A stretch of 35,356 bases of DNA from Fidelibacterota bacterium UBA7301 (GCA_002471845.1 DKQT01000015.1:1-35356); one strand, 5' to 3'. Shown: positions 23,449-32,217, counted from the stretch's first letter. Translations and numbers: made by a program. The notes: a model not told the origin generated them from the letters alone.

Positions 23449-23913
23449 TTAATCTGCCTCTCTCTGGGCTTTCAGTTTTTTATTGATCTCTATTACCTTT
23501 TCATTCCCCACATACCAGGGCGGCAGGTTCTCCCAATCGGGGATTCCGTCATCAATCAGGGTGGTGCTACCGGCCTTCCGCGGGAAACCCTCCGCTGGGA
23601 GGGCGCCTAAAATTAAACAAACTAGTTCCGATTTATCATCCGCTTTGAGGCAGCGCCGGGCGACAGCATCCACCTTAACAATATCACCGGGGACCAAATC
23701 AATATTTTCACCGTCAATGTAAATGATCCCTTTTCCACCAAGGACGACATAAACTTCTTCCTGTTTTTCATGCTGGTGAATAAAAGTATATCCCCGGCCG
23801 GCAGGGATACGGGCTAAGCCCATGCCAACCCCCTTTAATTCGAAATCTTCTCTTAAAAAGTTTAACCATGGATCAAGATTTTCAAAATTATATGATTTCT
23901 TCCTGTAATTCAT
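23449..23913 (-). CDS. Cupin-domain protein
   Basis: The 154-residue protein is a single small cupin with motif 1 HQHEKQEEVYVVLGGKG and, after a turn, motif 2 LVPGDIVKVDAVARRCL. In motif 1 the His-x-His...Glu pattern is present (HQHEKQEE); in motif 2 the usual His is replaced by the Arg-Arg context, so the metal site may be incomplete. Cupins of this type bind small ligands or act as isomerases or dioxygenases. The C-terminal PRKAGSTTLIDDGIPDWENLPPWY gives no hint of substrate. Coupled by position to SDR and hot-dog genes. Confidence 0.85.
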   Translation of the reverse strand: MNYRKKSYNFENLDPWLNFLREDFELKGVGMGLARIPAGRGYTFIHQHEKQEEVYVVLGGKGIIYIDGENIDLVPGDIVKVDAVARRCLKADDKSELVCLILGALPAEGFPRKAGSTTLIDDGIPDWENLPPWYVGNEKVIEINKKLKAQREAD

Positions 23914-23926
23914 TTGTATTCCTTTT

Positions 23927-24601
23927 TTACCAGGGGAGTTCTTCCCCTTTAAAATTAATAAATTTCCCGCTGATATTGTTTTGTTCTTCCAAAACTTTTA
24001 GCATTCCAGCTACAGACCGTTTGGTTGATACGGGCGCAACAGGGGTTCCCATGCGCGTCCTCACCCAACCGGGATGAAAAGAGACAACCGAAATTCCCCT
24101 GCTGTTTAAATCCTGGTGGAGGTTTTTGGATACCATATTCAAGGCGGCTTTGGATATACGATAACTGTATGAACCACCGCTGGTGTCATCATCAATACTG
24201 CCCATGAGAGATGATATATTCACAACCGTTGAACCATTCTCCAGTAAAGGTAGGCAATATTTGGTTACGAAAAGAGGGCCCAGGGTATTGGTTTGAAAGG
24301 TTTCTAAATGATCTTCTATTTCCATTTTTTTCAGTCCTGCCCGATTCCCGATGATACCAGCGTTATTGATTAACAGGTCCAACCGGTTCACCCTGGTTTT
24401 TAATTGGTTTATCACATTACGAATTGAATTTTCATTTGCCACATCCAATTCAAAAATGTTCTTACTTGGAATGAGTTTATTCAGCTTATCCGCATTTTTC
24501 GGTTCCCGGCAACCTGCGAATACGATCTTTTCTTTTCCTGAAAGCTGTTTCACCCATTCCAGGCCGAGACCCCTATTTCCGCCGGTAATGAGGCAATTCA
24601 T
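23927..24601 (-). CDS. Short-chain dehydrogenase/reductase (C-factor-like)
   Basis: The 224-residue protein has the nucleotide motif TGGNRGLGLE (residues 6-15), NNAG in LLINNAGIIG, the catalytic Ser in VVNISSLMG and YxxxK (YRISK). This set is typical of classical SDRs. It is most like the small C-factor/sepiapterin-reductase type, which acts on carbonyls; the substrate is not readable. Its ATG directly follows the stop of the upstream hydrolase gene (TAGATG). The gene is part of the same-strand run from proline dehydrogenase to cold-shock protein. Confidence 0.88.
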   Translation of the reverse strand: MNCLITGGNRGLGLEWVKQLSGKEKIVFAGCREPKNADKLNKLIPSKNIFELDVANENSIRNVINQLKTRVNRLDLLINNAGIIGNRAGLKKMEIEDHLETFQTNTLGPLFVTKYCLPLLENGSTVVNISSLMGSIDDDTSGGSYSYRISKAALNMVSKNLHQDLNSRGISVVSFHPGWVRTRMGTPVAPVSTKRSVAGMLKVLEEQNNISGKFINFKGEELPW

Positions 24602-25336
24602 CTAATTCGCCACACCAAAATATTGATCCATAACCGAGGTGATAGACCGGTTATGGCCTAAACGTTTTCCATCGGGAAAGGTTGCCGGAAGCTGGATCAC
24701 TTCACTGTTCCCAATTTCTACAACCTGAGGATCAACCTCCATATTTTTGAAAGCCCCGTCTTGTTTGTGGACCGTCCGCCATTGAAACAGGTTATTGATT
24801 AATGTCAGGTGAGTAAAGCGGGGATATTCAGGACAATTCTTTTCTAGGCGGGTGTGGCCAGCCAGCGGCGCCGCCAGGGAATGGATATCCAGGGTTGCAT
24901 TGAATTTATCATCGGCAAGATTGGTTACAATCACACCGCCATAACTGTGGCCGAACATGTTAATATGCCTGATTTTATTTTCTACTGATAAAAGAGAATC
25001 AATGGCCGATTGGAGTTTCCCGCTAGCAGGCCCAGGGCATTGGGTCCAATTCCAGCGATAATAAAATGTTTTAAAACCGGATTCCGCCATTTTACGCAGG
25101 GCATAGACCCATTCATAACCTCGGGACCCGTATCCATGGACGGCAATAAACACCGTGTCCCATTTTGCTGTTCCATATTCCACCCCATGCAATCCCATAG
25201 AACTCTCCTGGAGCATGCGGCCGGTTTGCATTACCTCATCCCCGGTTTTTAGCTCACTAAAGGGTATCCCGGATTTTGCTTCCTGTCCCCATGAAAGTGA
25301 CAAAAGAAAAAGAGATATGCATACCCTTAATATCAT
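24602..25336 (-). CDS. Secreted alpha/beta hydrolase
   Basis: The 244-residue product has a signal peptide (LRVCISLFLLSLSWGQ) and the fold features VFIAVHGYGSRGYEW (oxyanion strand), the nucleophile elbow FGHSYGG (Ser in SYGG) and SLAAPLAGH. A late His lies in LGHNRSITSV, the likely triad His. Lipase/esterase or thioesterase activity is likely, outside the inner membrane. It stands 43 bases downstream of the DadA-like gene and directly before the SDR gene. Confidence 0.83.
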   Translation of the reverse strand: MILRVCISLFLLSLSWGQEAKSGIPFSELKTGDEVMQTGRMLQESSMGLHGVEYGTAKWDTVFIAVHGYGSRGYEWVYALRKMAESGFKTFYYRWNWTQCPGPASGKLQSAIDSLLSVENKIRHINMFGHSYGGVIVTNLADDKFNATLDIHSLAAPLAGHTRLEKNCPEYPRFTHLTLINNLFQWRTVHKQDGAFKNMEVDPQVVEIGNSEVIQLPATFPDGKRLGHNRSITSVMDQYFGVAN

Positions 25337-25379
25337 AACATGAAGAATTTAGGGTGCTTTTAATTAGAAAAGAAACGGG

Positions 25380-26630
25380 TCAAAACCGGTCAGGAGATAA
25401 CATATCCATGTCAAAACCTGTTTCTTTTTTTGATATAATATCACGAACCAATTTACCTGTAACCGGCGACAGGCTGATGCCCTGCATGGCATGGCCGGTG
25501 GCAGCAATCAAATTCGGGTATTCCTTGAATGGGCCGATATAAGGCAGTCCATCCGCGGACAAGGGCCGCAGCCCCACCCAAGGATCCAACCCCTCCGTCC
25601 AGGAAAGATCATATTCCGGATAATAATCCTGAACAGACTTGAGCATGGCCTTCAATTTTCTAATGTTTATTTTTCGATCCGAATCCGTTACCGTCATGGT
25701 GCCGCCGAACCGCCAGTTGGGTCCCATAGGTGTAGAAGCGATCCGCGCTTCGATGAGGATCGCTGGCAGGGCCGGTTTTTTTACTGGCGATTCCATAGTG
25801 ACGCTGTATCCCTTCCCCGCCATCATAGGCATTTTCAACCCAATGATACCCGCCAGTTTACCCGCGACACTTCCGGCGGACAATACAAATTGATTTGCCT
25901 TCCATTTCCCCTGTTTCGTTTCGACCGATTCTATTTCCCCATTATTTGTCTGAAACCCATGAATCATTGTATTGTATTGAATTTTTACACCGCCGGCCCG
26001 CAGGTATTTTTGCATTACATCCAGGAACAGCACCGGGTTAATATTGCAATCCATTGGATAATGAACCCCGCCTAAAATTGCCGTATCCATTCCTGTCTCG
26101 ATTGCCTTCACCCCCCTTTGATCCAGATCAACCCCTTCCATTCCAAGCTCCCGGGCCATGGCTGAAATGGCAAATTCCTCTTCTAACACCTTTTCACTGT
26201 TGCACAACATCAGAATGCCCCTGGATTCCAGGCCGAAATCCATTTCCTGCCCCAGTTCCAAATACAGGGATCGGCTGGTGAAGCCCAATTCCCGGAAAAC
26301 TTTGGCTCCCGCTTTTACGTGGTTCGGGTTGGTGGCCCGGCGGAATTTCCACAGCCAGGAGATCATTTCCAGGGATGGCTTGAACTCAATAGAAAAAGGG
26401 CTTTCAGGATCCAGGAGCCATTTGAGCCCCTTTTTAATCACACCCGGCGCTGCCAAGGGAACAATATGGCTGGGGACTACCATACCAGAGTTTCCCCAGG
26501 AGCAGGAGGATTTTTTATCGGCCGTACCCCCATCTAAAATAGTGACATTATACCCGGCTTGATTCAGGTAATAGGCGCAGGATAAACCCACCGCGCCGCC
26601 GCCGATGATAATGACATCTGACCTTTCCAA
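25380..26630 (-). CDS. FAD-dependent D-amino-acid dehydrogenase-like oxidoreductase (DadA-type)
   Basis: The 416-residue DAO-fold flavoprotein begins with the dinucleotide motif VIIIGGGAVGLSCAYYL and has the closing FAD-binding GLRPLSADGLPYIGPF, then ATGHAMQGISLSPVTGKL. This suits D-amino acid dehydrogenase (small subunit) type enzymes that deaminate D-amino acids to 2-oxo acids and pass electrons to the respiratory chain. The start is TTG (26628-26630), two bases after the proline dehydrogenase stop; no ATG precedes the FAD motif. Next to proline dehydrogenase it may act on D-proline, D-hydroxyproline or D-alanine; the substrate is inference. Confidence 0.87.
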   Translation of the reverse strand: MERSDVIIIGGGAVGLSCAYYLNQAGYNVTILDGGTADKKSSCSWGNSGMVVPSHIVPLAAPGVIKKGLKWLLDPESPFSIEFKPSLEMISWLWKFRRATNPNHVKAGAKVFRELGFTSRSLYLELGQEMDFGLESRGILMLCNSEKVLEEEFAISAMARELGMEGVDLDQRGVKAIETGMDTAILGGVHYPMDCNINPVLFLDVMQKYLRAGGVKIQYNTMIHGFQTNNGEIESVETKQGKWKANQFVLSAGSVAGKLAGIIGLKMPMMAGKGYSVTMESPVKKPALPAILIEARIASTPMGPNWRFGGTMTVTDSDRKINIRKLKAMLKSVQDYYPEYDLSWTEGLDPWVGLRPLSADGLPYIGPFKEYPNLIAATGHAMQGISLSPVTGKLVRDIISKKETGFDMDMLSPDRF

Positions 26631-26632
26631 TT

Positions 26633-27538
26633 CTAACTGCGATACTTTTTAAATAGGGCCTTCAAAACATGTTTGGCAATTGTAGGATTTTTCCGCAGCC
26701 GCCGAATTGAATAGGGATACCAGTTTGGACCGAATGGCACTGCTATCCGCAGGCGGTGCCCCTTATCCCGGATGGATTGACGAAGATCTGACTCTACGCC
26801 ATACAGCATTTGAAACTCGCACTGAGAAGGGCTCAACCTAAACTGTTCTATTAATTGGAATGTAGCCTCCACTAGCCACGGATCATGGGTGGCAATACCC
26901 ACATAACACCCTGCCGAAAGTAATTCTCTTAAAAGGGCCTCATAGTTGTTTCGGATATTTTGCCGATCATGAAAAGCTATTTCCCGCGGTTCAATATAAA
27001 TCCCCTTGCACAGGCGGATATTGGCTTGTATGCCTTTAAGCGCTTGAATATCATTCAGGCTCCGGCGCATACAGGCCTGGATTACCATGCCCACATTTTC
27101 AAATTCACTCCGTGCCCGTTTATAAATGGCTATTGTATCGTCTATACATGTTGAATCTTCCATATCAATGCGGACAAAATTATTGCATTCATCAGCAGTC
27201 TTCAGGACAGCCTTAACATTGGCGAAACATAATTCCTTATCGAGTTTGAGACCCAAGTGTGTAAGTTTGATATGAACATAACTATCCAGGCCAAGGTTAT
27301 TTATGGTGGTTAAAACATCCTGGTATTCCTCACTGGCCGCTTCCGCCTGGATTCCCTTATGCACAAATTCACCTAAAATACTTGTGGCCGCTAGAAAACC
27401 GGCCCCGTTTAAATCCTTTACAATATTCACCAGGTCAGACATTTTTTCTCCGGCGATATAAGACCGTGCGAACTGCCAAACAAGAGGCTTGGGCACCAGG
27501 GGGAGCATTGCTTTTATTGCGGGGTTAAATAAATCCAT
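26633..27538 (-). CDS. Proline dehydrogenase (monofunctional PutA/PRODH)
   Basis: This flavoprotein oxidises L-proline to pyrroline-5-carboxylate at the inner membrane. The conserved PRODH barrel features are present: VRIDMEDS, a LCKGIY equivalent of the RLVKGAY motif, GIATHDPWLVE, CEFQMLYGVESDLR and RIAVPFGPNWYPYSIRRLRKNP. The ATG at 27538 gives 301 residues starting MDLFNPAIKAML; a TTG at 27568 would add ten. No P5C dehydrogenase is in the window, so the second step must be encoded elsewhere. The DadA-like gene follows two bases later, which suggests one transcript for imino/amino-acid oxidation. Confidence 0.93.
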   Translation of the reverse strand: MDLFNPAIKAMLPLVPKPLVWQFARSYIAGEKMSDLVNIVKDLNGAGFLAATSILGEFVHKGIQAEAASEEYQDVLTTINNLGLDSYVHIKLTHLGLKLDKELCFANVKAVLKTADECNNFVRIDMEDSTCIDDTIAIYKRARSEFENVGMVIQACMRRSLNDIQALKGIQANIRLCKGIYIEPREIAFHDRQNIRNNYEALLRELLSAGCYVGIATHDPWLVEATFQLIEQFRLSPSQCEFQMLYGVESDLRQSIRDKGHRLRIAVPFGPNWYPYSIRRLRKNPTIAKHVLKALFKKYRS

Positions 27539-27631
27539 CAGCGCTTCACCATTTTCATAACCCGTCAATGTTGACCAAAGGAATTAAGATAATGGCTCTT
27601 GTTACACCTATAATTTGGAATATATTCTACA

Positions 27632-27817
27632 ATGAAACCAAGCTTGTTATTCCTGATCATTACCACCATCCCCATAATCGACATACTGATCTCGTTCAAA
27701 ACGAATCAGTATCCCAAAACGATGCCTAAAACAAAAATAGGCAGGAGTACATTTGCCCTGTTGGCAACCAGCGCATGGATCACCGCTTTGATTTTTTCGA
27801 TTATAGATTACTTTTAA
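27632..27817 (+). CDS. Possible small membrane protein
   Basis: A 61-codon frame encodes two hydrophobic helices (LLFLIITTIPIIDILISF and FALLATSAWITALIFSIIDYF) joined by a basic loop. There is no good Shine-Dalgarno. It sits between divergently read operons, in what would otherwise be a 320-base gap with no gene. It could be genuine, but composition alone supports it. Confidence 0.35.
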   Translation: MKPSLLFLIITTIPIIDILISFKTNQYPKTMPKTKIGRSTFALLATSAWITALIFSIIDYF

Positions 27818-27892
27818 TTAAGTCAAACCAATATTCATTGCGCTAACTATAATTGAATTCATATCATCCAGACAGTTAAGAAGGAGGTAACA

Positions 27893-29482
27893 ATGAAATT
27901 GGAACGCTATTTTTTCACCGCATTATTCATTTTTTCAATCACCCCGGCCCAGTTTGATAAGGTAGAGCTGAAACCTGAACCAACCAAAATGGTGGATTTC
28001 GATGACTTGGGAGCGGGGCCCTACAAACGGCTGGTCATTCGCAATGCCATGGTCATTCCGGGCCATGGGGGCCCGGCCACAGGACCCTACGACATCCTTG
28101 TTACGGGGAATGTGATCTCAAAACTGCAGCGGCACGACCCGGATAAACCCGACCGCCTGGAAGGGAACAGGGTGATTGAAGGGGACAACCTATATGTCAT
28201 GCCGGGGATGCTCAATTTACACCTTCATTTGCGCAATAAATCACTGCCTTTGGATTACATCTTTTATCTCCAATTGGCCACGGGAGTTACTTCCATCGGA
28301 CCGGCTGAAGAGGGACGTGTCCAGGATATTCTGGAAGCGGAGCGAAACAATGAAGTCATTTCACCGCGGCTTTTCCCTCTTTACGGCTGGGGGAGTAAAA
28401 CCGATTTCGATGAAGAATTTCGTATGGACCCGGTCAATGCAGACAAGGTTGCCAAACGCATGATTAAAAATGGCGTACGCCAGGTTTACCTGAATAATCT
28501 TTGTTGGAACCCTACCATGTTTGGCGCCGCGGCCAGGGCCATCGAAAAAGCGGGCGGCATTACCGCCGTACACATTCAGCCTTCATCCACTTCTCAAGTA
28601 AATGCCTTGGATGCTGCGCGATTGGGTGTCACCATGATCGTCCATCATTACGGATATGCTGAGTCGGCCCTTAACCGGGGGGTAATGAATTACCCCGTGG
28701 ATTACAATTACCTGGATGAAAATAAAAGGTTTCGTGAAGCAGCCCAGGTGTGGATCGAGGCCGGGGAAAATCCTGAAACACGGCACCGGCTCCTGAATGA
28801 TATTGCCGATTCCCTTGTGTATTACGGGGTAACCATGCAACCCAACCGGGCCACCTACGAAGCCAATCGTGATATTGTTCGCGCCCACGGCCTTCCCTGG
28901 CATGAAAAGTATACTCACCAAGTGCTTTGGGAAATGCACCTGCCCAGCCCCCACGCCCATGCATCCTTCCAGTATAACTGGACATCCCTGGACGAATACC
29001 GCTGGCACTATATGTATGATCTCTGGGGGGACTTGATTTTTGAATTCAATAAACGGGGCGGCCGGGTGGCCTACGGTACAGATGACAATTACCAGTGGTC
29101 CACCGGTGGCTTCGGTAATATTCGCGAGCTCCAGCTCGTTCTGGAATCGGGGATGCATCCATTGGAAGTTTTGCGTAGTGCCACCTACAACAGCGCCCAG
29201 ACCATCCTGGAACCGAAGCTGGGCATGATCCAAAAAGGGTATATTGCCGATATTCTCGTTGTGGACGGTTCGCCGGCTGAGAATTTCAGGTATCTATATC
29301 CCTTCGGTGCCATTATGATGGATGAGGAGACGAAAGAAATGTATCGTTCAAAGGGTATTATCCACACCATTAAGGACGGTGTTGTATTTGAAAATGAAAA
29401 CCTCATGCGAGAAGTGGAACGGATCGTGAGGGAATCCAAAAAGGATGCGGGCCTAGATATCGTTACGGAACCATTTAAATAA
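27893..29482 (+). CDS. Secreted amidohydrolase-family protein
   Basis: The 529-residue protein starts with a signal peptide (about 1-20) after a perfect Shine-Dalgarno (AAGGAGGT). It has the amidohydrolase TIM barrel plus flanking beta-sandwich: NLHLHLRN with metal His110 and His112 (the Asp of DxHxH is Asn here), candidate ligands His227 (AVHIQPS) and His251/His252, and Asp397 in RVAYGTDDN, then the closing LGMIQKGYIADILVVDGSP. The family cleaves C-N bonds in dipeptides, cyclic amides or similar. It precedes a secreted aminopeptidase gene, in keeping with peptide salvage. Substrate unknown. Confidence 0.9.
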   Translation: MKLERYFFTALFIFSITPAQFDKVELKPEPTKMVDFDDLGAGPYKRLVIRNAMVIPGHGGPATGPYDILVTGNVISKLQRHDPDKPDRLEGNRVIEGDNLYVMPGMLNLHLHLRNKSLPLDYIFYLQLATGVTSIGPAEEGRVQDILEAERNNEVISPRLFPLYGWGSKTDFDEEFRMDPVNADKVAKRMIKNGVRQVYLNNLCWNPTMFGAAARAIEKAGGITAVHIQPSSTSQVNALDAARLGVTMIVHHYGYAESALNRGVMNYPVDYNYLDENKRFREAAQVWIEAGENPETRHRLLNDIADSLVYYGVTMQPNRATYEANRDIVRAHGLPWHEKYTHQVLWEMHLPSPHAHASFQYNWTSLDEYRWHYMYDLWGDLIFEFNKRGGRVAYGTDDNYQWSTGGFGNIRELQLVLESGMHPLEVLRSATYNSAQTILEPKLGMIQKGYIADILVVDGSPAENFRYLYPFGAIMMDEETKEMYRSKGIIHTIKDGVVFENENLMREVERIVRESKKDAGLDIVTEPFK

Positions 29483-29506
29483 ATTCCATTCAATTCAGAT
29501 ATTATG

Positions 29507-29540
29507 ATAAACTGCCTCAGTATATTCTGGGGTAGTTTAT
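29507..29540 (+). terminator. Stem-loop between amidohydrolase and aminopeptidase genes
   Basis: ATAAACTGCCTCAG and CTGGGGTAGTTTAT pair along 14 bases with two G-T pairs around a six-base loop, then TTTTG. It could end most amidohydrolase transcripts or limit read-through into the aminopeptidase gene, whose GAGGT Shine-Dalgarno begins just after it. Confidence 0.65.
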
Positions 29541-29552
29541 TTTGAGGTCATT

Positions 29553-31004
29553 ATGAAAAACAGAACCATCATTTTATCCATCCTTTTATTGAATGTTGCC
29601 TGGGGGGAATCCATTTTTTCCTCAGAGGAATTCAAATCCCGGCGCACGAAACTAGCAAAAGCAATGGGCACAGGCTCTATTGCTATCCTGCAAGGGGCAC
29701 CTTCTGAAACTGGCTATGTGAAATTTCGCCAGTATAATGAATTCTATTATCTCACTGGGATCGAAACGCCCCATGCCTACGTGATGATCAAAGGAGAAAC
29801 CGGCGAAACAACCCTTTATTTACCCCATAAAAACCCCCGCCGTGAACGAAGTGAAGGCCACCTCATTTCTGCAGAAAATGTAGATGGTGCAAAGGCCGTC
29901 TCGGGTGCAGACAATGTGTATTCCATTGAAATGATGGGTGAACATTTATGGCGGATGCGCATGCGATCCAAACCCATCGTTTACCTTTACCAATCACCTC
30001 CGGAACGGCATGCGGAAAGTCGTGATCTGTTACTTCGATATGAAGGGGATATTCAAAATGACCCGTGGGACCATACAGAACCAAGATATAAGAATTTCAT
30101 TAAAAATATGTCCGATCAAATGTTGGGATCTGAAATTCGGGACCTCACACCCATCTTGGATCAACTTCGGCTGATAAAAAGTCCGGCGGAAATTGCAGTC
30201 ATAAAAAAGGCCACTGTCCTGTCCTGTCTTGGCCTCATGGAAGCCATGCGATCGGCCAAACCGGGAATGTATGAATATGAACTCGACGGCATGGCAAAAT
30301 ACATTTACCATATTAATGGTGCACAGGGTGATGCCTATTATTCACTCATTGCCAATGGACCCAATGCTTACATGCCCCATTATCATGAAAAGATGGATCA
30401 ACTGAAGGATGGGGATCTCATGCTTATGGATTACTCCCCGGACTATCAATACTATATGAGTGATATCACCCGTATGATTCCTGTGAATGGAAAATTTTCG
30501 AAAGAACAGGCCCAACTCTATGGCTTTTATATGAAATGCTACCGGGCCATTTTGGATCATATCCGGCCCCACGTGGCGCCGATTGAAGTGCGGAAAGAAG
30601 CGGCAGAAGAGATGAACCGTATTTTATCCAAGACCACTTTTGATCAGTCCCATCACCGGAAGGCAGCGGAAAATTTTGTAAATAATTACACCAGGTCTGG
30701 CAAACGGAAATATGCCAGCCTAGGTCATGGTGTAGGAATGGCCACCCACGATGTTGGCGACCATTCCAAAATGCTGCTACCAGGGATGGTTTTTACTATT
30801 GAACCTGCTCTTCGCGTACCGGAAGAAAATATTTATATCCGGCTGGAAGATTTAATCGTCATAACTGAAACAGGTGCAGAAATTATTTCTGATTTTGTAC
30901 CCATGGATATCAGAGGAATAGAAAAACTCATGCGTGAAAAAGGTATGCTTGATCGGTACAAACCGCTAACTGCAGAAGATTATAAGAAATATCTGAAAAA
31001 ATGA
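29553..31004 (+). CDS. Secreted Xaa-Pro aminopeptidase (family M24B)
   Basis: The 483-residue protein has a signal peptide (about 1-18), an aminopeptidase-P N-terminal domain (about 24-165) with FYYLTGIETPHAY, and a pita-bread catalytic domain. All five metal ligands are present: Asp293 (LMDYSPDYQ), Asp304 (MSDITR), His392 (LGHGVGMATHD), Glu417 (FTIEPAL) and Glu432 (RLEDLIV). It removes N-terminal residues next to proline, with dinuclear Mn or Co. Export places it in the periplasm or outside, with the amidohydrolase upstream. Proline released could feed the proline dehydrogenase encoded nearby on the other strand. Confidence 0.93.
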   Translation: MKNRTIILSILLLNVAWGESIFSSEEFKSRRTKLAKAMGTGSIAILQGAPSETGYVKFRQYNEFYYLTGIETPHAYVMIKGETGETTLYLPHKNPRRERSEGHLISAENVDGAKAVSGADNVYSIEMMGEHLWRMRMRSKPIVYLYQSPPERHAESRDLLLRYEGDIQNDPWDHTEPRYKNFIKNMSDQMLGSEIRDLTPILDQLRLIKSPAEIAVIKKATVLSCLGLMEAMRSAKPGMYEYELDGMAKYIYHINGAQGDAYYSLIANGPNAYMPHYHEKMDQLKDGDLMLMDYSPDYQYYMSDITRMIPVNGKFSKEQAQLYGFYMKCYRAILDHIRPHVAPIEVRKEAAEEMNRILSKTTFDQSHHRKAAENFVNNYTRSGKRKYASLGHGVGMATHDVGDHSKMLLPGMVFTIEPALRVPEENIYIRLEDLIVITETGAEIISDFVPMDIRGIEKLMREKGMLDRYKPLTAEDYKKYLKK

Positions 31005-31017
31005 TAACCATGGCAAA

Positions 31018-31458
31018 CTAGTCCCTTGAAAAGGAATCTTTATCAGCAATGGGAAAAGTGATTTTACTTTTCATATAAGTATATCCTCGCTGTTCTGCAT
31101 CATAGGTCCAGGTCCGGTCGCAGGCGCCGTATTCCAAATTGGTGGTGAGCACTTCATCACCACGAGCAAGATCCAGATTATGAATGATATTTCCCACGGC
31201 GTGGGTGGGGTTGGGCACATAAACTAGGTCGTCCATTGAGCAGTTGAGGTATTGACCCAGTGCATGGCGGGATGTTTCCAAATGATCATACACATCTTCT
31301 GACATGAATTTGATGGGCTGCGCTTCCAGCTTTCGCTGCCAATCCTGGTATACCTCAAAGACAGGCTTCGGGCAGGAACCATAAGAACCATGGTTCAAAA
31401 AGGTAATCTCAGGATCGAGTTGGAATAAGGGTTTCAGGGCTTCAGGTGAATTCTTCAT
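31018..31458 (-). pseudogene. Class V aminotransferase (isopenicillin-N-epimerase-like), C-terminally truncated
   Basis: The 146-residue product matches only the N-terminal third of this PLP family: FLNHGSYGSCPKPVF, the helix ETSRHALGQYL, VPNPTHAVGNIIHNL and EVLTTNLEYGACDRTW. It stops at SFSRD, well before the PLP Lys, so it cannot be an active enzyme (relatives have about 380-400 residues). The stop lies only 14 bases from the end of the M24 peptidase gene on the other strand, so the 3' part was probably lost by deletion. The ATG overlaps the toxin stop (ATGA). Confidence 0.85.
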
Positions 31459-31859
31459 TGTTTAATATATGTTTCAGCGTTTGTCACCCATTGGGGTATA
31501 GTCTGCTCCAGTTTAGCATCCTCGGTAACAAAAGTTATATTCAATCGTTCAGCCAGCTCAAGGGCCTGGGCATCGTAGGTATCGATTTGGAATGCATGGG
31601 CCAGGGCCAGGGCGCGTTTATAATGGATTGTTTGTTCTGAATGCACGAATCTGCCTATCGCTTGATCCCATATTCGCCCGGCATGTGGAAGGGGCATTCC
31701 ACCTTCTTTGACGAAAGTGGAAAGAATATTCAGGAATTCATGCCGCCACAGGGACGGCAAACTCCAGTTTGGGTTCTTACGATAGACAGACTGCGCTAAG
31801 GATGTCCCATCTCCCTGTAGGTGGAGATAGACAATCAATTTGATATCTACAACAATCAT
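31455..31859 (-). CDS. vapC: PIN-domain toxin (VapC-type)
   Basis: The 134-residue PIN-domain ribonuclease starts MIVVDIKLIVYLH, where the family has VVDTNVIVYL. The first catalytic Asp5 is kept, but the usual Thr/Asn after it are Ile and Lys. Other acidic positions are present: the Glu in WRHEFLNIL, the Asp in TYDAQALELAE and the Asp in FVTEDAKLEQ. VapC toxins cleave RNA, often tRNA, when released from antitoxin. The start overlaps the antitoxin stop by four bases and the stop overlaps the aminotransferase remnant. The changed active-site strand may reduce or abolish activity. Confidence 0.88.
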   Translation of the reverse strand: MIVVDIKLIVYLHLQGDGTSLAQSVYRKNPNWSLPSLWRHEFLNILSTFVKEGGMPLPHAGRIWDQAIGRFVHSEQTIHYKRALALAHAFQIDTYDAQALELAERLNITFVTEDAKLEQTIPQWVTNAETYIKQ

Positions 31860-32077
31860 GCACGGTCAGACCTTTTCGCCACTGCGATCCAATCATCCGT
31901 AAGTTCGAATGATCCTTCGTAGGGCTCAGGAATATCACGCTCCGCCGACTTTCCGATTAAGGCTTCTTCGAGGATGAAATGAACTTCCTTCATCATACTT
32001 CGGTGGTTGGATTCTGCGCGCGCCTTGAGCCGGCGCTGCATCTCCTGAGAAACGTTCCTGACTAAAAGATCCGGCAT
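31856..32077 (-). CDS. vapB: Ribbon-helix-helix antitoxin (FitA/VapB-type)
   Basis: The 73-residue protein has an RHH/FitA-type N-terminus (LLVRNVSQEMQRRLKARAESNHRSMMKEVHFIL) with the usual DNA-binding strand LLVRNV, and an acidic/aromatic C-terminal tail (FELTDDWIAVA) that would fill the toxin active site. It is coupled to vapC by an ATGA overlap. FitA-type antitoxins repress their own operon, and inverted repeats suited to that are directly upstream. Confidence 0.9.
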   Translation of the reverse strand: MPDLLVRNVSQEMQRRLKARAESNHRSMMKEVHFILEEALIGKSAERDIPEPYEGSFELTDDWIAVAKRSDRA

Positions 32078-32093
32078 AATAATTATTATCCAT

Positions 32094-32125
32094 GTGATAT
32101 CTTTATGATATCAAATATATATCAC
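32094..32125. promoter_or_regulatory. Operator-like inverted repeats upstream of vapBC
   Basis: TGATATC-TTTAT-GATATCA (32095-32113) is a perfect dyad with a five-base spacer, and GTGATAT (32094-32100) is mirrored by ATATCAC at 32119-32125. Such sites lie where an RHH antitoxin-toxin complex would bind to repress transcription. The AT-rich sequence around them probably also holds the promoter. Confidence 0.65.
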
Positions 32126-32145
32126 ACTATAATTAAGATGCAAGC

Positions 32146-32192
32146 AAAAAGCCCCGCCTATTATTCCTCTCATTATTCGGATAGAACGGGGC
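32146..32192 (-). terminator. Terminator-like hairpin after the M28 peptidase
   Basis: GCCCCG (32151-32156) pairs with CGGGGC (32187-32192). On the reverse strand the second arm is followed by a T-run. The loop of about 30 bases is unusually long, and short CTAT/ATAG pairing may shorten it. It separates the M28 operon from vapBC. Confidence 0.65.
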
Positions 32193-32217
32193 CTTATTCT
32201 CGGATTTATTTCTGGGT

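Noticed and set aside
28583..29233. Reverse-strand frame of 216 codons inside the amidohydrolase gene
   Set aside because: Antisense shadow: the plus-strand frame carries all family motifs, and the reverse product has no start signal or domain.
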